From Aquimarina sp. Aq78 (GTDB lineage Bacteria > Bacteroidota > Bacteroidia > Flavobacteriales > Flavobacteriaceae): a DNA stretch of 64,000 nt. The notes below the pieces were generated by a model. It was not told the origin of the DNA, did no database searches, and saw nothing but the letters and a program-made list of their open reading frames with translations. Shown in pieces: positions 1 through 7,026 of this stretch (its first letter is position 1; the number at the start of each line of letters is the position of its first letter). The stretch covers positions 248,001-312,000 of the forward strand of contig NZ_OMKA01000003.1 of NCBI RefSeq assembly GCF_900299525.1, read 5' to 3'. The position numbers were made by a program, and so were the translations under genes.

Positions 1-255
1 GTCTATGAACTTTCAATAGAGTCTATGCACAAATTAATTGGATTATCACAAAGCTTTCTTCAAATGGGTAAAATATTAGAAGAGTCAACATCACGAATTG
101 ATTTTTTTGATAATAACAATACGCCTGATGAAAAATATAATTATCTACTTAAAAGTAAACCTAAGCTTATTCATAAGTTCCCTCAAAAAATAATAGCATC
201 TTATCTGAAAATTACACCAGAAACGTTGAGTAGAGTAAGAAAAAGAATTAAGTGA
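1..255 (+). CDS. Crp/Fnr family transcriptional regulator, C-terminal part (5' end outside window)
   Basis: The reading frame is open from base 1, so only about the last 84 residues are visible: the end of the sensor/dimerisation region and a winged helix-turn-helix. The recognition helix reads TPETLSRVRKR. The glutamate, serine and arginine of this E-x-x-S-R pattern are the residues that in E. coli FNR contact the TTGAT half-site. A perfect TTGAT-N4-ATCAA palindrome starts nine bases after the stop codon, ahead of the next gene, so the regulator probably controls that gene. No cysteine cluster for an iron-sulfur centre is visible in this part. It resembles the regulator at 6395-6961. Family assignment is secure; the effector is unknown. 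Confidence 0.85.
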   Translation, partial: VYELSIESMHKLIGLSQSFLQMGKILEESTSRIDFFDNNNTPDEKYNYLLKSKPKLIHKFPQKIIASYLKITPETLSRVRKRIK

Positions 256-263
256 TTTATTTC

Positions 264-277
264 TTGATTTCAATCAA
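264..277. promoter_or_regulatory. FNR/Crp-type operator (TTGATttcaATCAA)
   Basis: This is a perfect match to the FNR consensus TTGAT-N4-ATCAA, flanked by C and G so that the dyad extends one more pair. It lies between the Crp/Fnr gene and the membrane-protein gene. Twenty-three bases downstream is GATATTTG (301-308), a 7/8 match to the Bacteroidota -7 box TAnnTTTG. This puts the operator centre near -44, the position of class II activator sites. The same arrangement recurs at 6966-7009. Confidence 0.75.
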
Positions 278-332
278 GTGATAGTTTTCTTTGAACCGTT
301 GATATTTGTCTTTCATACTAAATATCAATTCA

Positions 333-974
333 ATGAAAAATCATTTTTGCAAGAGTACAGGCATCTCACTTATTTCTGGAGCGCTATTAATTATTATAAC
401 AATGGTGTTACATCCAAGTGGTGGCAGTATTGAGCATATTATTAAAATTTCTAAAACAATTATGATTGCTCACTCATTAGCAATATTTAGTCTACCTATT
501 ATTTTATTTGGTTTTTATGGACTTACAATTTGTCTTTTAGATAAATGGAGACTTTCTATTCTGGCTTTTATCATCATCTCATTTGGATTAATTGCTGCAA
601 TGCTCGCAGCTCTATTTAACGGGCTCGTTTTACCCTATTTCCTCAATCAATATTCAAATAGATTAAATGACAATTTGGAAATATTGAAACCAATTACCAA
701 CTTCAGTTTTTCAATTAATATTCCGCTAGATTATATTTTTATTATCGCTTGCTGTATTGCAATACTTGTATATTCCGTTATAGTATTAATTGAAGATAAA
801 TTTCCAAAGTGGATTGGATTTTTGGGTATTTTCATTACACTCTTCGCAATCATTGGAGGATTAACGGGATTTGTATTTACGAGTTTAACAGGCTTTAGAA
901 TTTTCACTTTTAGTATTGCTGCTTGGATTTTATCTAGCGGTGTACATTTAATAAAACACAAACCTAGCAAATGA
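333..974 (+). CDS. Multi-pass membrane protein of unknown function
   Basis: A 213-residue, strongly hydrophobic protein with about six predicted membrane segments: three helices in the first half, a loop around residue 120, then three more. It has a short positively charged tail. I do not recognise a family beyond a general resemblance to small DUF4386-like membrane proteins. An upstream in-frame TTG at 306 exists, but the ATG at 333 is preferred because 306 falls inside the likely promoter box. The stop overlaps the next gene's start (ATGA at 971-974), implying a two-gene transcript. An FNR-type operator lies 55 bases upstream, so expression is probably set by the preceding Crp/Fnr regulator. 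Confidence 0.7.
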   Translation: MKNHFCKSTGISLISGALLIIITMVLHPSGGSIEHIIKISKTIMIAHSLAIFSLPIILFGFYGLTICLLDKWRLSILAFIIISFGLIAAMLAALFNGLVLPYFLNQYSNRLNDNLEILKPITNFSFSINIPLDYIFIIACCIAILVYSVIVLIEDKFPKWIGFLGIFITLFAIIGGLTGFVFTSLTGFRIFTFSIAAWILSSGVHLIKHKPSK

Positions 975-1519
975 AATTATTGATATTTGGAGCATCTGGT
1001 TCAGGAACAACAACTTTAGGAAATGAAATCAAGAAAAGGACTGATTTTAAGCACTTGGATGTTGACGATTATTACTGGAAAAAAACCAATCCACCTTTTC
1101 AAGAAAAAATACCGTTGACTAAACGGAACGAAAATCTGAAAGTGGATTTCAACAATTTTACAAACGTGGTAGTTAGTGGTTCAATGGTAAGTTGGGGAAA
1201 AGAATGGGAATCTGCGTTTGATTTAGCCATTTTTATCCGATTGGAAAATACCGCACGGATGGAACGACTAAAAATTCGTGAAACCGAACGTTATGGAGAG
1301 AAACTTCAGACTGACAAAAAAATCCAGCAGAACTCAAAAGCATTCTTGGAATGGGCAAACCAATATGAAAATCCAAACTTTGATGGTCGTTCTTTAAAAG
1401 TTCATAACAATTGGATTGAAATGCTGGATTGTAAAATATTGAGGTTAAATGGAGAAGTTGAATTGAACTACAATGTGGAAAAAGTATTAACTGAAATAAA
1501 ACTACTAGCAACAACGTAG
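971..1519 (+). CDS. P-loop nucleotide kinase-like protein (AAA/adenylate kinase-like)
   Basis: A 182-residue cytoplasmic protein starting with a beta strand and a P-loop, GASGSGTTTLG at residues 7-17, the Walker A of small nucleotide/shikimate-kinase-like ATPases. Next come D-x-D-D-Y-Y around residue 31, which resembles the acceptor-binding region of nucleoside kinases, and an arginine-rich lid-like segment (RMERLKIRETERYG, about residues 102-115). Similar Bacteroidota and Firmicutes proteins are annotated only as AAA-family ATPase or adenylate kinase. The substrate cannot be told from sequence. Its ATG overlaps the stop of the membrane-protein gene by four bases, so the two are translationally coupled. 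Confidence 0.7.
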   Translation: MKLLIFGASGSGTTTLGNEIKKRTDFKHLDVDDYYWKKTNPPFQEKIPLTKRNENLKVDFNNFTNVVVSGSMVSWGKEWESAFDLAIFIRLENTARMERLKIRETERYGEKLQTDKKIQQNSKAFLEWANQYENPNFDGRSLKVHNNWIEMLDCKILRLNGEVELNYNVEKVLTEIKLLATT

Positions 1520-1629
1520 AAAATTAATTGCTAGTGCAAGCTTATTAATGAAAATTCTTACAGATTTTCTATTTGATTTGTATTTGCTAAATTAGTTGCT
1601 AAAACATGCAACGAAATCATACACAAAAC

Positions 1630-1636
1630 GTTAGAC
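1630..1636. repeat. Possible cassette-site core (GTTAGAC)
   Basis: GTTAGAC fits the GTTRRRY core box of integron attC sites. It stands just before the next gene, at the end of a 133-base spacer. I do not see a convincing partner RYYYAAC box in the same spacer, so this site is weaker than those at 2367, 2913 and 4204. Confidence 0.3.
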
Positions 1637-1652
1637 ACAAGCTGAAAAACAA

Positions 1653-2354
1653 ATGACCGAATACAAAAATCCATTCTCAGACAAAAAACATTACCACGAA
1701 CATGCTGAATGGATTGATGAACATTTGGACAAGTTTTTCGATGAAAATCTAATAACTGTCTTTCACGAAATCCCGACATTGGATTTACATCTTGATGTTT
1801 ATTTCATTAAACCAGAAAATGCTCAATTCAATATTCTTCTGACTTCTGGAATGAGTACTTTAAAAATGAACGTGTCGGAACAAGCAGAAAACCCAACTAA
1901 ATTAGAATTTGCCGAATTAATGATGCTAATTCCAAAAGAAATTGAATTTGAGCAAGTTTACTCTGGCGAAAACAAAAATGATTGGATTATTTCGATTCTA
2001 AAACAAACAGCTAAATTTCCTCACTTTTACGATACTTGGATTGGAATTGGACATACAATACAAGCAAAAGAAGATATGACACCTTACAGTAATGAAACTG
2101 AATTTGTTGGAGCTTTAATTCTTCCGTCTGTGACTTTTGGTAAGGATTTTACGGAAATTAAAAAAGACGGTAGAAAAATAAATATTTACAATGTTCTTCC
2201 ACTTTATAAAAATGAAATGGAATACAAAATAGAAAATGGATATAATAAGTTGTTGAACTTATTGATTAAGTCAAACGGAAAAGAAGTTTTGGATTTGAAC
2301 AGGAAGAATCTAATCCCAAAGAAATCGTTTTGGAACAAAATTATTGGGAATTGA
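1653..2354 (+). CDS. Suppressor of fused (SUFU) domain protein
   Basis: A 233-residue soluble protein without a signal peptide. The sequence from about residue 12 (HAEWIDEHL) through DLHLDVYFIKP, the TSGMS segment and the AELMMLIPKE segment is the bacterial suppressor-of-fused-like domain. These stand-alone domains occur in many bacteria, often in accessory regions or next to polymorphic toxins as putative immunity proteins. Nothing toxin-like is adjacent here. The gene sits between cassette-like spacers (near 1630 and at 2367-2506), which suggests it was acquired as a unit. Domain identity is good; function is unknown. Confidence 0.8.
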   Translation: MTEYKNPFSDKKHYHEHAEWIDEHLDKFFDENLITVFHEIPTLDLHLDVYFIKPENAQFNILLTSGMSTLKMNVSEQAENPTKLEFAELMMLIPKEIEFEQVYSGENKNDWIISILKQTAKFPHFYDTWIGIGHTIQAKEDMTPYSNETEFVGALILPSVTFGKDFTEIKKDGRKINIYNVLPLYKNEMEYKIENGYNKLLNLLIKSNGKEVLDLNRKNLIPKKSFWNKIIGN

Positions 2355-2366
2355 AAATAAAAAGCC

Positions 2367-2506
2367 AGTGCCTAACAATGTATATCCGCAATTACGGCGG
2401 ATTCGACTACGCCTAAATTCACTTGGAATTGCTAAAGTCAGTATTTAATCCGAAAATAATCGCTAATTTAACCCTTAACTTATGGTTATACTAGACCGTT
2501 AGCACT
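2367..2506. repeat. attC-like cassette spacer
   Basis: The spacer opens with AGTGCCTAAC (2367-2376) and closes with GTTAGCACT (2498-2506). These ends are complementary apart from one unpaired base, as in the terminal R''/R' boxes of integron attC sites, which contain extrahelical bases. The opening box GCCTAAC fits the RYYYAAC consensus exactly. The interior is about 120 bases and holds no ORF. No integrase gene is in the window. Confidence 0.5.
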
Positions 2507-2529
2507 AATCAATTCAAAATCAAATAAAA

Positions 2530-2907
2530 ATGAAAGTTACGGCCGAAAAAAATGAAAAGGTTGCCAATATGATTTTTGCATCCATTTATCCACTTTACCT
2601 GAATAGATTGGTAAAAAATGGTAGAACAAAAGAAGAACTCAACCAAGTAATTAAATGGTTTACTGGTTTTGATCAAGATGCTTTACAAGCACTTATTGAT
2701 GAAAAAGCAACTTTTAGAACATTTTTTCAAAAAGCTAAAATAACTCCAAACGCACACTTGATTAAAGGAGTCGTTTGTGGTTATCGAATTGAAGAAATAG
2801 AGGATAAATTTGAATTGTATAAACAATGTAGACGTATGGAGAAGCTGATTGATGAATTGGCAAGAGGTCGTAAAATAGAGAAAATTTTGCGTGAAGAAAA
2901 AAAGTAG
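2530..2907 (+). CDS. DUF2200 domain-containing protein
   Basis: A 125-residue, highly charged cytoplasmic protein. The N-terminal part (about residues 8-60) carries VANMIFASIYPLYLNRL and LNQVIKWFTGFD, followed by IDEKATFRTFFQKA. These are characteristic of DUF2200, a family seen mostly in Bacteroidota and Firmicutes. No biochemical role is known. A lysine/arginine-rich C-terminal helix (KCRRMEKLIDELARG-like) ends the protein. It is flanked on both sides by cassette-like spacers and oriented the same way as its neighbours. Confidence 0.8.
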   Translation: MKVTAEKNEKVANMIFASIYPLYLNRLVKNGRTKEELNQVIKWFTGFDQDALQALIDEKATFRTFFQKAKITPNAHLIKGVVCGYRIEEIEDKFELYKQCRRMEKLIDELARGRKIEKILREEKK

Positions 2908-2912
2908 AAACT

Positions 2913-2967
2913 GGTGCTAATAAAACCTAAATTGCATTTCAATGCAGTTTACCCGGAACGTTAGTGG
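2913..2967. repeat. attC-like spacer with 42-base repeat unit
   Basis: The core of this spacer, 2917-2958, aligns without gaps to 5186-5227, differing at about eight of 42 positions. It contains a ten-pair stem (AAATTGCATT, 2929-2938, against AATGCAGTTT, 2941-2950, one wobble). It begins with a CTAAT box and is followed by GTTAG at 2960-2964. The repeat overlaps the apparent extended N-terminus of the following DUF2071 ORF, showing that the extension is not coding. Confidence 0.5.
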
Positions 2968-2980
2968 TGATTACCAAAAG

Positions 2981-3706
2981 ATGAAAATACCGAAAATAAA
3001 AGGAATAATTGACAGACGAATTCTTATCAACTATCAAGTTGACAAAGAAGTTTTGGAAAACTATTTACCAAAACCATTTAAACCTAAGCTGGTTAATGGA
3101 AAAGGCATTGCTGGAATATGCTTAATAAGACTAAAAGAAATTAGACCTAAAGGATTACCAAAACAAATTGGAATTTCCTCGGAAAACGGAGCTCACAGAA
3201 TTGCGGTTGAATGGATAGAAGACGGGAAATTAAAAGAAGGTGTATATATTCCAAGAAGAGATACCTCTTCGAAATTAAACTCTTTGGCAGGAGGAACAAT
3301 TTTTCCTGGAATTCATCACATTGCAGAATTTACTGTTAGTGAATCTGATGGAAATTATAATGTGGCGTTTATTAGTGATGACAAAACCTCTTTATCAATT
3401 GTGGCAAGAGAAACTAACAACTGGAATAAAAAAAGTGTATTTGAAAACTTGAAATGTGTTTCTGATTTTTTCGAGAATGGTTCAATTGGATATTCTCCAG
3501 ACAAAAATGACTTTGACGGGTTAAAACTCAAAGCATATAACTGGAAAGTATCTCTATTAGATGTAAAAGAGGTTAAATCTAGTTTTTTTGAGAATCAAAA
3601 CATTTTCCCAAAAGGTTCTCTGAAATTTGATAATGCACTTTTGATGAGGGATATTGAACACGAATGGATTGGATTGAAAAAAATAAAAACCACTAATACC
3701 ATATAA
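2981..3706 (+). CDS. DUF2071 domain-containing protein (YqjF-like)
   Basis: A 241-residue protein. The opening IPKIKGIIDRRILINYQVD, the segment LENYLPKPFKP, and the AHRIAVEWIED and GVYIPRRDTSS motifs mark the DUF2071/YqjF family, which is related in fold to acetoacetate decarboxylase. Members are of unknown reaction. The ORF can be read from 2942, but the first 13 codons lie in a repeat found elsewhere (5186-5227), so the ATG at 2981 is taken as the start. The DUF covers nearly the whole length. Cassette-like spacers flank the gene. Confidence 0.8.
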   Translation: MKIPKIKGIIDRRILINYQVDKEVLENYLPKPFKPKLVNGKGIAGICLIRLKEIRPKGLPKQIGISSENGAHRIAVEWIEDGKLKEGVYIPRRDTSSKLNSLAGGTIFPGIHHIAEFTVSESDGNYNVAFISDDKTSLSIVARETNNWNKKSVFENLKCVSDFFENGSIGYSPDKNDFDGLKLKAYNWKVSLLDVKEVKSSFFENQNIFPKGSLKFDNALLMRDIEHEWIGLKKIKTTNTI

Positions 3707-3710
3707 CAAA

Positions 3711-3760
3711 ATATAGCTATCCTAACGAAACATAATCTGCTATATATTAATCCTTAGCCA
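3711..3760. repeat. Short palindromic spacer, possible cassette site
   Basis: ATATAGC (3711-3717) pairs with GCTATAT (3739-3745). TCCTAAC (3720-3726) fits the RYYYAAC half of an attC core if a T is allowed first, and CTTAGCC (3753-3759) is a degenerate partner. It is weaker than the neighbouring spacers. Confidence 0.3.
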
Positions 3761-3771
3761 TAAGTCAAGAA

Positions 3772-4212
3772 ATGAACCAACTATTAAAAAAACCACATCT
3801 GATTTTTTTACTTACAATTCCGATAATAATGTTAATTGGATTTTTGAGCAGAGGCGCAATATTCGATATAAATATTCACGATACTTATTATCTAATTGAC
3901 TATTTTTATTTGGCTACGTTGATTTCTATTCTTTTTGGAATAATAGGGTTTGGATATTGGGTAATGCAAAAAGTGAATAGAAGACTTTCAAAATGGCTAA
4001 ATTGGGCTCACATTGTACTCACTTTTGGTGGCATTATATTAGTGCCGATTTTTGCTCAACTTTATCAGAAAGAAATAATAGAATATAAATTCAATAATAA
4101 TCTCACTTTAGTCATAACAATAATAATACTCCTCATGATTTTAGCACAAATCATTTTTCCGATTAATATAATTTATGGGCTAATAAAAAAGAATCGTAAA
4201 ACCAGTGGCTAA
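3772..4212 (+). CDS. Small membrane protein resembling a fragment of haem-copper oxidase subunit I
   Basis: A 146-residue protein with four predicted membrane helices (about residues 10-30, 42-66, 80-98, 108-134). After helix 1 it reads INIHDTYYLIDYFYLATL. This is strikingly like the DTYYVVAHFHYV segment of cytochrome c oxidase subunit I, including the following glycine/tryptophan-containing helix end (GFGYW). The two histidines of that oxidase motif, which bind haem, are replaced here by Asp and Tyr, so it cannot bind haem there. The last codon and stop run into the next cassette-like box. Probably a derived or non-catalytic relative; function unknown. Confidence 0.6.
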   Translation: MNQLLKKPHLIFLLTIPIIMLIGFLSRGAIFDINIHDTYYLIDYFYLATLISILFGIIGFGYWVMQKVNRRLSKWLNWAHIVLTFGGIILVPIFAQLYQKEIIEYKFNNNLTLVITIIILLMILAQIIFPINIIYGLIKKNRKTSG

Positions 4213-4334
4213 CAATAGATATCGTTCTTATGGTTTTATGCCACATCAAAATAGAAGTAATAACCAAAAGGTTGGATTTCGGTGGAATAACCCTTGAGAG
4301 GTTCCTCAACGAAATCATAGCTGAATCGCTAGCA
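4204..4334. repeat. attC-like cassette spacer
   Basis: It begins with AGTGGCTAAC (4204-4213; GGCTAAC fits RYYYAAC) and ends with GCTAGCA (4328-4334), a degenerate complement. The stop codon of the preceding gene lies inside the first box, as is common for integron cassettes. The interior is about 115 bases, with no ORF. Confidence 0.45.
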
Positions 4335-4357
4335 ATAATTTAAAAAAAACTAAGTCG

Positions 4358-5086
4358 ATGGACAATATAAGTAGTATTATTAAAAAGGCGCAAGATGATT
4401 TATTTCCTGAGCTTGAGGCAAAAATTCGTTCAGAGTTGAAGCAGAAAGATAAAGGTTGGCTTATTGATCAGATTATTTACCTGACTTGTGAGCGTCACAG
4501 TTTGCATGCGCAAAAGGAAAATCTTGAAAATATGAGGAGGCGCTTGGCTCGAATTAGTAAAAAAGGCTATGATGATCAATCTGTGAAAGACTTTATTGAT
4601 AAGTATCGAAAAATTCGGAGAGAGAATCTGGAGGAATCAGGTCTCCTTGCCAATCCACCGCACATGGGGATGGCTGCTATTGAATCTCGACAAAGATCTA
4701 CAAAAGGAGAAGCTCTCCTCGAGGAAGCACGAGACATGCTCTATGCCATTTTATATGGTGATGAAGATATTAATGTTAATTTAACACGTGGACAGGAAGA
4801 GATTTTAACCATGATGTTACCTCGAGATAAATCAGATTCACTGTTTTTCCTAAAGGCAGTAACAGAAATGGATGCAGCTGGAACGTGGAAGGATCCTCAA
4901 GGAATATCAAATGATGATGAGACTGATAATATCGGGTTGCAGGTAGAATTTGGTGATAATGTAAAGGAGTCTACTGGAATTGCGGTGTTTATAGCATTGA
5001 ACCTGATTAATCTTTTGCATATAAATGAACAAATTTTTTATGCGCGTATGGAAAAGATCGAGATGAGTTCATTACAATTGCTGTGA
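4358..5086 (+). CDS. Hypothetical protein
   Basis: A 242-residue soluble protein I do not recognise. The first 100 residues are highly charged and probably helical or coiled coil (KAQDDLFPELEAKIRSEL; ENLENMRRRLARISKKG). A run rich in Met/Pro/Gly (PPHMGMAAIE) follows, then an acidic C-terminal half containing DEETDNIG-like and hydrophobic (VFIALNLINLL) stretches. There is no signal peptide or transmembrane helix. It is last in the row of cassette-like genes and is followed by the second copy of the 42-base repeat. Codon use looks somewhat more GC-rich than that of the neighbours, consistent with separate acquisition. Confidence 0.55.
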   Translation: MDNISSIIKKAQDDLFPELEAKIRSELKQKDKGWLIDQIIYLTCERHSLHAQKENLENMRRRLARISKKGYDDQSVKDFIDKYRKIRRENLEESGLLANPPHMGMAAIESRQRSTKGEALLEEARDMLYAILYGDEDINVNLTRGQEEILTMMLPRDKSDSLFFLKAVTEMDAAGTWKDPQGISNDDETDNIGLQVEFGDNVKESTGIAVFIALNLINLLHINEQIFYARMEKIEMSSLQLL

Positions 5087-5185
5087 TAAAAGACTAAATC
5101 ACTATCCTTAAAGGAAAGTAAAAAAGTTATTCAATTTAAAAATTCATAGATATAAAAAACATAATTTGATCAAAGAAATCTAATT

Positions 5186-5227
5186 CTAACAAAACCTAAA
5201 CTGCATTAAAACGCATTTTACCGGGAA
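5186..5227. repeat. Second copy of 42-base spacer repeat
   Basis: It aligns without gaps to 2917-2958, beginning with a CTAAC box followed by AAAACCTAAA. Substitutions fall in the central stem, so pairing is weaker here. It lies in the 203-base gap before the lipoprotein gene. Confidence 0.5.
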
Positions 5228-5289
5228 ATCATTATCATACACTTAAACGCAACCTATTCTTAAAAAAGGAATCTATATAAAAAACGAAA

Positions 5290-5691
5290 ATGGGAAAATA
5301 CTTTTTACTATCAATTTTTGGAGTATTGCTTTTAAGCTGTTCAAATGATGATGATTCCCAGAATACCGAATTTATCGGGAAAACTTTTGACCATCTTTTT
5401 TTTGAAACCGAACAAGAATGTATAGATGCTCAAACTGATCCTAATTTTTTTGTAAACTGCCATCAAGAATTAAGTTTTATCGATACCGAAAATGTAGAAA
5501 TAATATTTACAGACATAAAGTATTCTTTCAATTATAAAATCGAGAATGGTAAAGTAGTAATACATTCATCATCAAACACATTGGGATTTCAAAATGATAT
5601 TGTTTTTGAAATCCTAAACAATTCTTCTCTAAAACTCGTAGACAATAATACAATATGGAAACTACGGACAGGAAATTCTATTTGGAATTAA
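5290..5691 (+). CDS. Hypothetical lipoprotein
   Basis: A 133-residue protein beginning with a lipoprotein signal (MGKYFLLSIFGVLLLSC; lipobox LLSC, Cys17) followed by the acidic SNDDDSQN linker typical of Bacteroidota surface lipoproteins. The mature part is a small beta-rich domain with two cysteines (about residues 38 and 55) that could form a disulfide. No family recognised. It is monocistronic by spacing: 203 bases from the upstream gene and 87 bases from the downstream gene. Confidence 0.7.
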   Translation: MGKYFLLSIFGVLLLSCSNDDDSQNTEFIGKTFDHLFFETEQECIDAQTDPNFFVNCHQELSFIDTENVEIIFTDIKYSFNYKIENGKVVIHSSSNTLGFQNDIVFEILNNSSLKLVDNNTIWKLRTGNSIWN

Positions 5692-5778
5692 AAAAACGTA
5701 TGCCAGGCACCAAGTATGATATCATAGCAGCTGAGTGACACCAGAACCTAGTATTTAACACAGTAACCAACCTAAGAA

Positions 5779-6204
5779 ATGAAAACACTAAATATTCTAT
5801 TATATTTTGCATTGATTCTGCTATTATCATGCAGCTCAAAAAAAAACAGTAAAACTAAGGTCATTACGTTGGTCGAAACATCTAAGAGTTGGAATGGTAC
5901 GCCACTCCCAAAATACCTGGAGGGAAATCCTAAAGTAACCATTTTAAAAATAACTATTCCACCAAAAACAAGATTAGAAACTCATAAGCATTCAGAAATT
6001 AATGCAGGTGTTTTATTAAAAGGAGAATTAACCGTAATAAGTGAAAATAATGACACTTTATATCTAAAAGCTGGTGATCCAATTGTAGAATTAGTAAATA
6101 CCTGGCATTATGGCGAAAATAATGGTACTGAACCTGCTGAGATAATTGTCTTCTATGCTGGGGTTGAGGGAACGCCAATTACTATTATTAAAGATGAAAA
6201 CTAG
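5779..6204 (+). CDS. Cupin-domain lipoprotein
   Basis: A 141-residue protein with a lipoprotein signal (LLLSCSS, Cys18) and one small beta-barrel cupin domain at about residues 55-130. Metal-binding-like residues sit in the first cupin motif (LETHKHSEINAGVLLKGE: two His and Glu) and there is a second-motif histidine in NTWHYGENNG. Such periplasmic or surface cupins bind small ligands or metals; the ligand here is unknown. It lies just upstream of a Crp/Fnr gene but is separated from it by 190 bases holding a hairpin, so it is probably a separate transcript. Confidence 0.75.
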   Translation: MKTLNILLYFALILLLSCSSKKNSKTKVITLVETSKSWNGTPLPKYLEGNPKVTILKITIPPKTRLETHKHSEINAGVLLKGELTVISENNDTLYLKAGDPIVELVNTWHYGENNGTEPAEIIVFYAGVEGTPITIIKDEN

Positions 6205-6320
6205 TTACAAAATATCATTACAAATGATAACCTGTAAACCAATGAGTAGTAAAGGTTTTTCTATTTTATAAAAGGAATTAATATACAACGCTTTACAACA
6301 ATTTGTATATTGCATATGCA

Positions 6321-6335
6321 TCTGCCAGAGGCAGA
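6321..6335. repeat. Short hairpin in Crp/Fnr leader region
   Basis: TCTGCC, three bases, GGCAGA: a perfect six-pair stem without a T-run. It is preceded by the palindrome TGCATATGCA. It lies 60 bases ahead of the Crp/Fnr start codon and may be a leader structure or the remains of a cassette-type site. Confidence 0.35.
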
Positions 6336-6394
6336 AAGCGAACGCAATAGACAAGAGACGTTTTCTACAAACTTTACCAACCTCAAAATTAAAA

Positions 6395-6961
6395 ATGCAA
6401 AATCTACTTCAAGAAATAAGTAACCGCTGTTTTTTAGACCCTGAATTGCAACAAAGAATTTTAAATGACTTTGAACTGAATAAGGTAATAAAAGGAGATA
6501 AAATATTGATACATGGCAATAAAGCCAATAACCTATATTTCATAGAAAAAGGGATTCTACACAGCTATTATCATCATCATGATGGTAAACAAATATCTTC
6601 ATGGTTCTATATAGAAAATCAATTCATTACATCTTGGTACAGCTTTTATGCTCAAAAACAAAGTTTTGAAGAAATAGAATGCTTAGAAGATTGTGTTTTA
6701 TATCAAATTAGTTTTGGCAATTATCAAAAACTAATAGCTGACTTCCCTGCTTTCGGTAATTTTGCTAGATTACTCGCTGAAGAAATGCTAACCTTCCTAG
6801 ATGAGTTTTCTAAAGGCTGGGCTTTTCTAACGGCCAAAGAGAAATATCAATTGTTACTTTCATACTTTCCTGATATTGAATTGAGAGTAAAACTGGGGTA
6901 CATTGCTTCTTTTTTAGGTATTTCGCAGGAAACATTGAGTAGATTACGTGCTCAAAAGTGA
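6395..6961 (+). CDS. Crp/Fnr family transcriptional regulator
   Basis: A 188-residue protein with an N-terminal cyclic-nucleotide-binding-like beta barrel (about 10-120; KGDKILIHGNKANNLYFIEKG is the typical opening strand pair) and a C-terminal helix-turn-helix (about 150-188; IASFLGISQETLSRLR). The E-x-x-S-R of the recognition helix matches FNR. A perfect FNR box begins five bases after the stop codon, in front of the next operon. No N-terminal iron-sulfur cysteines are present, so it is not an oxygen-sensing FNR in the strict sense. Flavobacterial proteins of this subtype usually lack a known effector. Likely job: control of the 7027-9188 operon. Confidence 0.9.
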   Translation: MQNLLQEISNRCFLDPELQQRILNDFELNKVIKGDKILIHGNKANNLYFIEKGILHSYYHHHDGKQISSWFYIENQFITSWYSFYAQKQSFEEIECLEDCVLYQISFGNYQKLIADFPAFGNFARLLAEEMLTFLDEFSKGWAFLTAKEKYQLLLSYFPDIELRVKLGYIASFLGISQETLSRLRAQK

Positions 6962-6965
6962 TTTT

Positions 6966-6979
6966 TTGATGTAGATCAA
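6966..6979. promoter_or_regulatory. FNR/Crp-type operator (TTGATgtagATCAA)
   Basis: A perfect TTGAT-N4-ATCAA palindrome between the Crp/Fnr gene and the secreted-protein gene. Twenty-two bases downstream is GATATTTG (7002-7009), the same -7-like box in the same place as at 301-308. The operator centre is therefore near -43, fitting an activator site. Confidence 0.8.
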
Positions 6980-7026
6980 AAAAAGGAATAATTACCTATC
7001 AGATATTTGTAATAAATAAAAAAATT

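Noticed and set aside
2942..2980. 13-residue N-terminal extension of the DUF2071 gene
   Set aside because: These codons lie in and just after a spacer repeat that also occurs at 5186-5227; the family begins at the ATG at 2981.
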